Part shown: in pieces, positions 1-12,243 of the stretch | Position numbering within the stretch: position 1 is the stretch's first letter | Layout: each line of letters starts with the position of its first letter | Source: Mimachlamys varia | Lineage: Eukaryota > Mollusca > Bivalvia > Pectinida > Pectinidae | Direction: 5' to 3' | Length of the DNA stretch: 64,000 nucleotides | NCBI GenBank assembly: GCA_947623455.1 | Contig: OX392543.1 | Span: 17,234,757-17,298,756 of the forward strand | Program-made: the position numbers and the translations under genes | The notes under the pieces: model-generated | The model's input: the letters and a program-made list of their open reading frames with translations, nothing else | What the model was told of the DNA's origin: nothing | Database searches by the model: none

Positions 1-3000
1 TCAGCTCTGGTTTGTCCTCAAGAACAATTTCAGCCTCAACCTGTTCAGGTTTGTCCTTCTTAATGACAATTTCAGCCTCAAACTGTTCAGGTTTTTCATC
101 CTCAAGAATGATTTCAGCCTTGTCATCCTCAGTTTCAGCTTCATCTACAACAGGTTGTTCATCCTCTACAATATGCAGCTCCACTTGTTGCTTCCCGGCA
201 AGCTCAACTGTGTCATCAGACACAACCTCCCATTCCGTTTCTTTACTTTCATCTTCAGATATATGTAATTCTATTTCTTGAGTAATTTCAGAAGTTTCCG
301 GTTTCAAGCTGATGTCCAAAGTGATTTCCTCAGGAACAGGTTTCTTTTCAACCTCAACAGTTTCTTTGAAAGTTTCTTCGGGTTTTTCCTCAATTGTGAT
401 ATCAACCTCAGAAACCTCTTCTGGTTTCTTTTCAACCTCAACTGTTTCTTTGAAGCTTTTCTCTGGAGTTTCCTCAGAAACTATTTCAGATGTTTTGGGT
501 TTCTCAGTAATTGTGAGAGTTTCTCTTTCAGTGACTACAGTTTCCTCCTCAGGTGCAATAGTTTTAACTTCCTCAGTTTCCTCAGAAAGTGTTGTTACTT
601 CAACAGTTGTTTCAGTAATTTCAGACGTTTCAGGTTTCAAACTGATGTCCAAAGTGATTTCCTCGGAAACAGATTTCTTTTCAACCTCAACAGTTTCTTT
701 GAAGATTTCCTCGGGTTTTTCCTCAATTGTGATATCAACCTCAGAAACCTCTTCTGGTTTCTTTTCAACCTCAACTGTTTCTTTGAAGCTTTCCTCTGGA
801 GTTTCCTCAGAAACTATTTCAGATGTTTCTGGTTTCTCAGTAATTGTGAGAGTTTCTCTTTCAGTGACTACAGTTTCCTCCTCAGGTGCAATAGTTTCAA
901 CTTCCTCAGTTTCCTCAGAAAGTGTTGTTACTTCAACAGTTGTTTCAGTAATTTCGGACGTTTCAGGTTTCAAACTGATGTCCAAAGTGATTTCCTCAGG
1001 AACAGGTTTCTTTTCAACCTCAACAGTTTCTTTGAAAGTTTCTTCGGGTTTTTCCTCAATTGTGATATCAACCTCAGAAACCTCTTCTGGTTTCTTTTCA
1101 ACCTCAACTGTTTCTTTGAAGCTTTTCTCTGGAGTTTCCTCAGAAACTATTTCAGATGTTTTGGGTTTCTCAGTAATTGTGAGAGTTTCTCTTTCAGTGA
1201 CTACAGTTTCCTCCTCAGGTGCAATAGTTTTAACTTCCTCAGTTTCCTCAGAAAGTGTTGTTACTTCAACAGTTGTTTCAGTAATTTCAGACGTTTCAGG
1301 TTTCAAACTGATGTCCAAAGTGATTTCCTCGGAAACAGATTTCTTTTCAACCTCAACAGTTTCTTTGAAGATTTCCTCGGGTTTTTCCTCAATTGTGATA
1401 TCAACCTCAGAAACCTCTTCTGGTTTCTTTTCAACCTCAACTGTTTCTTTGAAGCTTTCCTCTGAAGTTTCCTCAGAAACTATTTCAGATGTTTCGGGTT
1501 TCTCAGTAATTGTGATAGTTTCTCTTTCAGTGACTACAGTTTCCTCCTCAGGTGCAATAGTTTTAACTTCCTCAGTTTCCTCAGAAAGTGTTGTTACTTC
1601 AACAGTTGTTTCAGTAATTTCAGACGTTTCAGGTTTCAAACTGATGTCCAAAGTGATTTCCTCGGAAACAGATTTCTTTTCAACCTCAACAGTTTCTTTG
1701 AAGATTTCCTCGGGTTTTTCCTCAATTGTGATATCAACCTCAGAAACCTCTTCTGGTTTCTTTTCAACCTCAACTGTTTCTTTGAAGCTTTCCTCTTGAA
1801 TTTCCTCAGAAACGATTTCAGATGTTTTTGGTTTCTCAGTAACTGTAAGAGTTTCTCTTTCAGTGACTACAGTTTCCTCCTCAGGTGCAATAGTTTCAAC
1901 TTCCTCAGTTTCCTCAGAAAGTGTTGTTACTTCAACAGTTGTTTCAGTAATTTCAGACGTTTCAGGTTTCAAACTGATGTCCAAAGTGATTTCCTCAGGA
2001 ACAGGTTTCTTTTCAACCTCAACAGTTTCTTTGAAAGTTTCCTCGGGTTTTTCCTCAATTGTGATATCAACCTCAGAAACCTCTTCTGGTTTCTTTTCAA
2101 TTTCGATGGTTTCTTTGAAGCTTTCCTCTGGAGTTTCCTCAGAAACTATTTCAGATGTTTCTGGTTTCTCAGTAATTGTGAGAGTTTCTCTTTCAGTGAC
2201 TACAGTTTCCTCCTCAGGTGCAATAGTTTCAACTTCCTCAGTTTCCTCATAAAGTGTTGTTACTTCAACTGTTGTTTCAGTAATTTCAGACGTTTCAGGT
2301 TTCAAACTGATGTCCAAAGTGATTTCCTCAGGAACAGGTTTCTTTTCAACCTCAACAGTTTCTTTGAAGATTTCCTCGGGTTTTTCCTCAATTGTGATAT
2401 CAACCTCAGAAACCTCTTCTGGTTTCTTTTCAACCTCAACTGTTTCTTTGAAGCTTTCCTCTGGAGTTTCCTCAGAAACTATTTCAGATGTTTCTGGTTT
2501 CTCAGTAACTGCAAGAGGTTCTTTTTCAGTGACTACAGTTTCCTCCTCAGGTGCAATAGTTTCAACTTCCTCAGTTTCCTCAGAAAGTGTTGTTACTTCA
2601 ACAGTTGTTTCAGTAATTTCGGACGTTTCAGGTTTCAAACTGATGTCCAAAGTGATTTCCTCAGGAACAGGTTTCTTTTCAACCTCAACAGTTTCTTTGA
2701 AAGTTTCTTCGGGTTTTTCCTCAATTGTGATATCAACCTCAGAAACCTCTTCTGGTTTCTTTTCAATTTCGATGGTTTCTTTGAAGCTTTCCTCTGGAGT
2801 TTCCTCAGAAACTATTTCAGATGTTTCGGGATTCTCAGTAATTGTGAGAGTTTCTCTTTCAGTGACTACAGTTTCCTCCTCAGGTGCAATAGTTTCAACT
2901 TCCTCAGTTTCCTCAGAAAGTGTTGTTACTTCAACAGTTGTTTCAGTAATTTCAGACGTTTCAGGTTTCAAACTGATGTCCAAAGTGGTTTCCTCAGGAA

Positions 3001-6000
3001 CAGGTTTCTTTTCAACCTCAACAGTTTCTTTGAAAGTTTCATCTGGTTTTTCCTCAATTGTGATATCAACCTCAGAAACCTCTTCTGGTTTCTTTTCAAC
3101 CTCAACTGTTTCTTTGAAGCTTTCCTCTGGAGTTTCCTCAGAAACTATTTCAGATGTTTCTGGTTTCTCAGTAATTGTGAGAGTTTCTCTTTCAGTGACT
3201 ACAGTTTCCTCCTCAGGTGCAATAGTTTCAACTTCCTCAGTTTCGTCAGAAAGTGTTGTTACTTCAACAGTTGTTTCAGTAATTTCAGAGGTTTCAGGTT
3301 TCAAACTGATGTCTAAAGTGATTTCCTCGGAAACAGATTTCTTTTCAACCTCAACAGTTTCTTTGAAAGTTTCCTCTGGTTTTTCCTCAATTGTGATATC
3401 AACCTCAGAAACCTCTTCTGGTTTCTTTTCAACCTCAACTGTTTCTTTGAAGCTTTCCTCTATAGTTTCATCAGAAACTATTTCAGATGTTTCTGGTTTC
3501 TCAGTAACTGTAAGAGTTTCTCTTTCAGTGACTACAGTTTCCTCCTCAGGTGCAATAGTTTCAACTTCCTCAGTTTCCTCAGAAAGTGTTGTTACTTCAA
3601 CAGTTGTTTCAGTAATTTCAGACGTTTCAGGTTTCAAACTGATGTCCAAAGTGATTTCCTCAGGAACAGGTTTCTTTTCAACCTCAACAGTTTCTTTGAA
3701 AGTTTCATCTGGTTTTTCCTCAATTGTGATATCAACCTCAGAAACCTCTTCTGGTTTCTTTTCAACCTCAACTGTTTCTTTGAAGCTTTCCTCTGGAGTT
3801 TCCTCAGAAACTATTTCAGATGTTTCTGGTTTCTCAGTAATTGTGAGAGTTTCTCTTTCAGTGACTACAGTTTCCTCCTCAGGTGCAATAGTTTCAACTT
3901 CCTCAGTTTCCTCAGAAAATGTTGTTACTTCAACAGTTGTTTCAGTAATTTCCGAGGTTTCTGGTTTCAAACTGATGTCTAAAGTGATTTCCTCAGGAAC
4001 AGATTTCTTTTCAACCTCAACAGTTTCTTTGAAGATTTCCTCGGGTTTTTCTTCAATTGTGATATCAACCTCAGAAACCTCTTCTGGTTTCTTTTCAACC
4101 TCAACAGTTTCTTTCAAGATTTGCTCGGGTTTTTCTTCAATTGTGATATCAACCTCAGAAACCTCTTCTGGTTTCTGTCCAACCTCAACAGTTTCTTTGA
4201 AGCTTTTTTCTGGTTTTTCCTCAATCACTTGATCTGTTGTTTCTGGTTTCTCAGTAATTGTGACAGTTTCTCTTTCAGTGACTACAGTTTCCTCCTCAGG
4301 TGCAATAGTTTCAACTTCCTCAGTTTCCTCAGAAAGTGTTGTTACTTCAACAGTTGTTTCAGTAATTTCCGAGGTTTCTGGTTTCAAACTGATGTCTAAA
4401 GTGATTTCCTCAGGAACAGATTTCTTTTCAACCTCAACAGTTTCTTTGAAGATTTCCTCGGGTTTTTCTTCAATTGTGATATCAACCTCAGAAACCTCTT
4501 CTGGTTTCTTTTCAACCTCAACAGTTTCTTTCAAGATTTGCTCGGGTTTTTCTTCAATTGTGATATCAACCTCAGAAACCTCTTCTGGTTTCTGTCCAAC
4601 CTCAACAGTTTCTTTGAAGCTTTTTTCTGGTTTTTCCTCAATCACTTGATCTGTTGTTTCTGGTTTCTCAGTAATTGTGACAGTTTCTCTTTCAGTGACT
4701 ACAGTTTCCTCCTCAGGTGCAATAGTTTCAACTTCCTCAGTTTTCTCAGAGAGTGTTGTTACTTCAACAGTTGTTTCAGTAATTTCGGACGTTTCAGGTT
4801 TCAAACTGATGTCTAAAGTGATTTCCTCAGGAACAGGTTTCTTTTCAATTTCAATGATATGCTCAACGGTTTCCTTAGGCTGTTTTTCAATGGAAATATC
4901 AATCCCAGATACTTCTTGGGGTCTTTCCTCTACCAAAGCAGTTTCAATGTAACTTTCCTCATCTTCATCACTTACTTCTTCTGGAGATTCAATAATAACT
5001 TCATCAATTTCCTCAAAGTCTGTTTTTTCCACATCAACAGGGAATTGAACAACATAGTCATCGGTAACAATTGACGGCCGTTTTTCAACACTGACAAATT
5101 CCTGCTTGGTCACTTTCCGGGCACCAGACAGGTCAACTTCATCCACAATTGTTTCCTTGGTGGTCCTGATGGTATCTCCGTCAATTTCCTGTGTTATTTC
5201 AATTGTCTCAGTCCTGACCTGCGACTTCATTGTAGAGAAGTCGATGTCAATAACAACTTCTTTCTCTTCTGGTCCTTTTTCTATCTCAATCTCTTGCTTG
5301 AAGGTTTCCTTTTTATCCTCCAGGATGATTGTCTTTTCCTCAATGTCCTGTTCTTCAATGCTGGACTCCCTTTCATCTGAAGAAGCAGATTCTGATTCTG
5401 GAAACTGAACCATGTAATCATCGGTCACAATCGATGGTCTTTTTTCAACTTTGACATCTTTCGTTAACATTTTTTCTGTAAGTTCAGATATCAGTTCATC
5501 TTCTTCCTCAGAAGATTCTAATTCTTCTGTCACAGAGATATCTATTTCAGTGACTTCGTCTGTTTCTTCCTCAGTTTCTAAAGAAACTTTTAAGTTTTCC
5601 TCTGGAGTTTCCTCAGAAACTATTTCAGATGTTTCTGGTTTCTCAGTAACTGTAAGAGTTTTTCTTTCAGTGACAACAGTTTCCTCCTCAGGTGCAATAG
5701 TTTCAACTTCCTCAGTTTCCTCAGAAAGTGTTGTTACTTCAACAGTTGTTTCAGTAATTTTGGACGTTTCAGGTTTCAAACTGATGTCCAAAGTGATTTC
5801 CTCAGGAACAGGTTTCTTATCAACCTCAACAGTTTCTTTGAAGATTTCCTCGGGGTTTTCCTCAATTGTGATATCAACCTCAGAAACCTCTTCTGGTTTC
5901 TTTTCAACCTCAACAGTTTCATTGAAGCTTTTCTCTGGTTTTTCCTCAATCACTTGATCTGTTGTTTCAGGTTTCTCAGTAATTGTGAGAGTTTCTCTTT

Positions 6001-9000
6001 CAGTGACTACAGTTTCCTCCTCAGGTGCATTAGTACCAACTTCCTCAGTTACCTCAGAAAGTGTTGTTACTTCAACAGTTGTTTCAGTAATTTCGGACGT
6101 TTCAGGTTTCAAACTGATGTCCAAAGTGATTTCCTCAGGAACAGGTTTCTTTTCAACCTCAACAGTTTCTTTGAAAATTTCCTCTGGTTTTTCCTCAATT
6201 GTGATATCAACCTCAGAAACCTCTTCTGGCTTCTTTTCAACCTCAACTGTTTCTTTGAAGCTTTCCTCTGGAGTTTCCTCAGAAACCATTTCAGATGTTT
6301 CTGTTTTCTCAGTAATTGTGAGAGTTTCTCTTTCAGTGACTACAGTTTCCTCCTCAGGTGCAATAGTTTCAACTTCCTCAGTTTCCTCAGAAAGTGTTGT
6401 TACTTCAACAGTTGTTTCAGTAATTTCAGAGGTTTCAGGTTTCAAACTGATGTCCAAAGTGATTTCCTCAGGAACAGGTTTCTTTTCAACCTCAACAGTT
6501 TCTTTGAAAATTTCCTCGGGTTTTTCCTCAATTGTGATTTCAACCTCAGAAACCTCTTCTGGTTTCTTTTCAATTTCGATGGTTTCTTTGAAGCTTTCCT
6601 CTGGAGTTTCCTCAGAAACTATTTCAGATGTTTCTGGTTTCTCAGTAACTGTAAGAGTTTCTCTTTCAGTGACTACAGTTTCTTCCTCAGGTGCAATAGT
6701 TTCAACTTCCTCAGTTTCCTCAGAAAGTGTTGTTACTTCAACAGTTGTTTCAGTAATTTCGGACGTTTCAGGTTTCAAACTGATGTCCAAAGTGATTTCC
6801 TCAGGAACAGGTTTCTTTTCAACCTCAACAGTTTCTTTGAAGATTTCCTCGGGGTTTTCCTCAATTGTGATATCAACCTCAGAAACCTCTTCTGGTTTCT
6901 TTTCAATTTTGATGGTTTCTTTGAAGCTTTCCTCTGGAGTTTCCTCAGAAACTATTTCAGATGTTTCTTGTTTCTCAGTAACTGTAAGAGTTTCTCTTTC
7001 AGTGACAACAGTTTCCTCCTCAGGTGCAATAGTTTCAACTTCCTCAGTTACCTCAGAAAGTGTTGTTACTTCAACAGTTGTTTCAGTAATTTCGGACGTT
7101 TCAGGTTTCAAACTGATGTCCAAAGTGATTTCCTCAGGAACAGGTTTCTTTTCAACCTCAACAGTTTCTTTGAAGATTTCCTCGGGTTTTTCCTCAATTG
7201 TGATATCAACCTCAGAAACCTCTTCTGGTTTCTTTTCAACCTCAACTGTTTCTTTGAAGCTTTCCTCTGGAGTTTCCTCAGAAACTATTTCAGATGTTTC
7301 TGGTTTCTCAGTAATTGTGACAGTTTCTCTTTCAGTGACTACAGTTTCCTCCTCAGGTGCAATAGTTTCAACTTCCTCAGTTTCCTCAGAAAGTGTTGTT
7401 ACTTCAACAGTTGTTTCAGTAATTTCAGAGGTTTCAGGTTTCAAACTGATGTCCAAAGTGATTTCCTCAGGAACAGGTTTCTTTTCAACCTCAACAGTTT
7501 CTTTGAAAATTTCCTCTGGTTTTTCCTCAATTGTGATATCAACCTCAGAAACCTCTTCTGGTTTCTTTTCAATTTCGATGGTTTCTTTGAAGCTTTCCTC
7601 TGGAGTTTCCTCAGAAACTATTTCAGATGTTTCTGGTTTCTCAGTAACTGTAAGAGTTTCTCTTTCAGTGACTACAGTTTCTTCCTCAGGTGCAATAGTT
7701 TCAACTTCCTCAGTTTCCTCAGAAAGTGTTGTTACTTCAACAGTTGTTTCAGTAATTTCGGACGTTTCAGGTTTCAAACTGATGTCCAAAGTGATTTCCT
7801 CAGGAACAGGTTTCTTTTCAACCTCAACAGTTTCTTTGAAAATTTCCTCGGGTTTTTCCTCAATTGCGATATCAACCTCAGAAACCTCTTCTGGTTTCTT
7901 TTCAACCTCAACAGTTTCTTTGAAGCTTTTCTCTGGTTTTTCCTCAATCACTTGATCTGTTGTTTCAGGTTTCTCAGTAATTGTGACAGTTTCTCTTTCG
8001 GTGACTACAGTTTCCTCCTCAGGTGCAATAGTTTCAACTTCCTCAGTTTCCTCAGAAAGTGTTGTTACTTCAACAGTTGTTTCAGTAATTTCGGACGTTT
8101 CAGGTTTCAAACTGATGTCCAAAGTGATTTCCTCAGGAACAGGTTTCTTTTCAACCTCAACAGTTTCTTTGAAAATTTCCTCGGGTTTTTCCTCAATTGC
8201 GATATCAACCTCAGAAACCTCTTCTGGTTTCTTTTCAACCTCAACTGTTTCTTTGAAGCTTTCCTCTGGAGTTTCCTCAGAAACTATTTCAGATGTTTCT
8301 GGTTTCTCAGTAACTGCAAGAGTTTCTTTTTCAGTGACTACAGTTTCCTCCTCAGGTGCAATAGTTTCAACTTCCTCAGTTTCCTCAGAAAGTGTTGTTA
8401 CTTCAACAATTGTTTCAGTAATTTCGGACGTTTCAGGTTTCAAACTGATGTCTAAAGTGATTTCCTCAGGAACAGGTTTCTTTTCAACCTCAACAGTTTC
8501 ATTGAAAATTTCCTCGGGTTTTTCCTCAATTGTGATATCAACCTCAGAAACCTCTTCTGGTTTCTTTTCAATTTCGATGGTTTCTTTGAAGCTTTCCTCT
8601 GGAGTTTCCTCAGAAACTATTTCAGATGTTTCTGGTTTCTCAGTAACTGTTAGAGTTTCTCTTTCAGTGACAATAGTTTCCTCCTCAGGTGCAATAGTTT
8701 CAACTTCCTCAGTTTCCTCAGAAAGTGTTGTTACTTCAACAGTTGTTTCAGTAATTTCAGACGTTTCAGGTTTCAAACTGATGTCCAAAGTGATTTCCTC
8801 AGGAACAGGTTTCTTTTCAACCTCAACAGTTTCTTTGAAGATTTCCTCAGGTTTTTCCTCAATTGTGATATCAACCTCAGAAACCTCTTCTGGTTTCTTT
8901 TCAATTTCGATGGTTTCTTTGAAGCTTTCCTCTGGAGTTTCCTCAGAAACTATTTCAGATGTTTCTGGTTTCTCAGTAACTGTAAGAGTTTCTCTTTCAG

Positions 9001-12000
9001 TGAAAACAGTTTCCTCCTCAGGTGCAATAGTTTCAACTTCTTCAGTTTCCTCAGAAAGTGTTGTTACTTCAACAGTTGTTTCAGTAATTTCAGAGGTTTC
9101 CGGTTTCAAACTGATGTCCAAAGTGATTTCCTCAGGAACAGATTTCTTTTCAACCTCAACAGTTTCTTTGAAGATTTCCTCGGGTTTTTCCTCAATTGTG
9201 ATATCAACCTCAGAAACCTCTTCTGGTTTCTTTTCAATTTCAATGGTTTCTTTGAAGCTTTTCTCTGGTTTTTCCTCAATCACTTGATCTGTTGTTTCAG
9301 GTTTCTCAGTAATTGTGACAGTTTCTCTTTCAGTGACTACAGTTTCCTCCTCAGGTGCAATAGTTTCAACTTCCTCAGTTTCCTCAGAAAGTGTTGTTAC
9401 TTCAACAGTTGTTTCAGTAATTTCTGACGTTTCAGGTTTCAAACTGATGTCCAAAGTGATTTCCTCAGGAACAGGTTTCTTTTCAACCTCAACAGTTTCT
9501 TTGAAGATTTCCTCTGGTTTTTCCTCAATTGTGATATCAACCTCAGAAACCTCTTCTGGTTTCTTTTCAATTTCAATGGTTTCTTTGAAGCTTTCCTCTG
9601 GAGTTTCCTCAGAAACTATTTCAGATGTTTCTGGTTTCTCAGTAATTGTGACAGATTCTCTTTCAGTGACTACAGTTTCCTCCTCAGGTGCAATAGTTTC
9701 AACTTCCTCAGTTTCCTCAGAAAGTGTTGTTACTTCAACAGTTGTTTCAGTAATTTCGGACGTTTCAGGTTTCAAACTGATGTCCAAAGTGATTTCCTCA
9801 GGAACAGGTTTCTTTTCAACCTCAACAGTTTCTTTGAAGATTTCCTCGGGTTTTTCCTCAATTGTGATATCAACCTCAGAAACCTCTTCTGGTTTCTTTT
9901 CAATTTCGATGGTTTCTTTGAAGCTTTCCTCTGGAGTTTCCTCAGAAACTATTTCAGATGTTTCTGGTTTCTCAGTAATTGTGATAATTTCTCTTTCAGT
10001 GACTACAGTTTCCTCCTCAGGTGCAATAGTTTCAACTTCCTCAGTTTCCTCAGAAAGTGTTGTTACTTCAACAGTTGTTTCAGTAATTTCAGACGTTTCA
10101 GGTTTCAAACTGATTTCCAAAGTGATTTCCTCAGGAACAGGTTTCTTTTCAACCTCAACAGTTTCTTTGAAAATTTCCTCTGGTTTTTCCTCAATTGTGA
10201 TAACAACCTCTGAAACCTCTTCTGGTTTCTTTTCAACCTCAACAGTTTCTTTGAAAGTTTCATCTGTTTTTTCTTCAGAAATATCAAACTCAGATATAGC
10301 TTCTTGACAAATTTTGTCTTTAGTCTCATCCAAAGCTTGAGATTCTTCCTTGGGGACTGTGACAGTTTCTCTTTCAGTTTCTATAGTTTCAATACTTGGA
10401 GCAGTAGTTTCAATGTCCTCTGTAGTTGTGTCAATGTCAACATCAACTTGCTCTGGTTTCGGTTGTTTTTCAATTTCCTCTATGAATTTTGGCTGTTCTT
10501 CGGCTGTTTCTGTAACAGACACTGTTTCTCTCTCAGTAACAATGACATCTTCATCTGGTGCGATGGTTTCAACCTCGACTGTTTCAGTGTCAGTGACTTC
10601 CTCGATCTCCGTAACAGTCTTTGTGATTTCTGTCCTGGTTTTCGGTTGAGTGATGTCAATATCAACAACTAGTTCCTCTGGTTTTGGCTTATTTTCTAAT
10701 TCCTCAACATACTTGGGTTGTTCATCAGCAGTCTCCGATATTGACAGAGTTTCTCTCTCAGTGACGATAATCTCTTCCTCCGGAGCCAATGTCTCCACCT
10801 CCTCTGTTATGGTGTCAGTGATTTCCTCGGTCTCTGTAACCGTTCGGGTGACCTCTGTCCTTGATTTCTGTGGGGTTATTTCAATATCAACCACAACTTC
10901 CTCCGGTTTTGGTTGTTTTTCAATTTCTTCAGTGAATTTCGGCTGTTCTTCAGCAGTCTCTGAAATGGTCAGGGTTTCTTTCTCAGTTACAATAACATCT
11001 TCCTCAGGTTTCAATGTTTCGACCTCGACTGTCTGTGTGTCTGTTACCTCTTCGATCTCTGTAACAGTTTTTGTGGTTTCTGTCCTGGATTTTGGTTGTG
11101 ATATGTCAATATCGACCACTACTTCCTGTGGTTTCGCCCCTTTCTCAATTTCCTCAACATATTTCGGTTGTTCTTCAGCTGTCTCGGAAACCGTAACAGT
11201 TTCTTTCTCAGTCACGATAACATCTTCGTCGGGTTCCAATGTTTCGACCTCGACTGTCTCAGTATCTGTTACCTCTTCGACCTCCGTAACAGTTTTTGTG
11301 ACTTCCGTTTTAGTCTGCTGGGGTGTGATTTCGATATCAACAACAAGCTCTTCTGGTTTAGGTTTTTTCTCAATTTCCTCAATGTATCTTGGCTGCTCTT
11401 CGGCAGTTTCAGATACTGACGAAGTTTCTCTCTCTGTAACAATAACATCTTCTTCAGGTGCGACTGTTTCAACCTCGATTGTTTCAGTGTCAGTGACTTC
11501 CTCGATCTCTGTAACAGTCTTTGTGATTTCTGTCCTGGTTTTTGGCTGAGTGATGTCAATATCAACAACAAGTTCTTCTGGTTTCGGCTGTTTCTCCAGT
11601 TCTTGAATGAACTTGGGTTCCTCCTCAGCACTTTCTGTGACCGAGACAGTTTCCCTTTCAGTAACTAAGACTTCCTCATCTGGGGCAACAGTTTCTTCTT
11701 CAACCACTTCCGTATCCGTGACTTCTGTTGTCTCGGTAACAGTTTTCGTAACCTGAGTTTTGGTTTGAGGCTTAATGTCGACATCAATAACCATTTCTTC
11801 CATATCGGGAACTTTTTCGATTTCGACAGTTTCCTTGAAGGTTGGGACATCTTCTGACTTCCTGTCAATCTCAAGAACCTGTCTGAACTTGGCGTCATCT
11901 GTGACATCCTCATCTTCAGGTTCTTCCGGGACCAAAATGGTTTCCTGAAAGGTCTCCTCATCTGTGGTTTCCTTTTCCGCAGTTTTAGCAGATTTTACCG

Positions 12001-12243
12001 ACTCTAGAATGTCATGAACAACTCCGGCCACGAAATCTTCAAGGTCTTGACCAATGTCTTTGTGTAGCTCTGCTTTCTCGTGAGGTATTTCTGATTCAGG
12101 TTTTTCAGATTCTGGTTTTTCTGAAATTTCTTCAGGGACTGAAGGTTGCACTTCTTCAGTCACCTGATCAGGGATTGTGATTTCTGATTGGGCCACAGGA
12201 CGTGTTTCGTCCTCCGACAACTCGTCACTCTCTGGTTGATCGT
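1..12243 (-). CDS. Giant PEVK-like repeat exon (over 12.2 kb), continues beyond the left edge
   Basis: From acceptor ACATCAG right of 12243 the frame stays open for 4,080 codons to the window edge. Order: a unique acidic lead of about 150 residues (DQPESDELSEDETRPVAQSE, DIGQDLEDFVAGVVHDILES), then six 75-residue repeats, then 27 copies of a 111-residue repeat interrupted by a unique island at about 4860-5640, and finally Glu/Lys-rich short units (KPEQVEAEIVLEDKPEL). A repeated landmark (APEEE) keeps the same position modulo 3 at every copy, so no frameshift has accumulated. Composition is Glu about one third, with Thr, Val, Ile, Lys and Pro. No Ig is present. It enters in phase 1 after the exon at 15497-16261. 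Inferred role: the longest elastic segment of the protein. Confidence 0.92.

Noticed and set aside
278..11549. Long plus-strand ORFs over the repeat exon (up to 833 codons, Ser/Val/Thr-rich or Phe/Asn/Leu-rich)
   Set aside because: They are the antisense of the Glu/Thr/Val-rich repeats. The codon bias (GAA, GAG, GTT, ACT) rarely gives stops on the other strand, and the period matches the minus-strand repeat. No splice sites or domains support them.
10105..11961. Minus-strand Lys/Arg/Leu-rich ORFs in the giant exon
   Set aside because: They are out of frame with the 4,080-codon reading that carries the conserved repeat, and their edges do not follow repeat boundaries.
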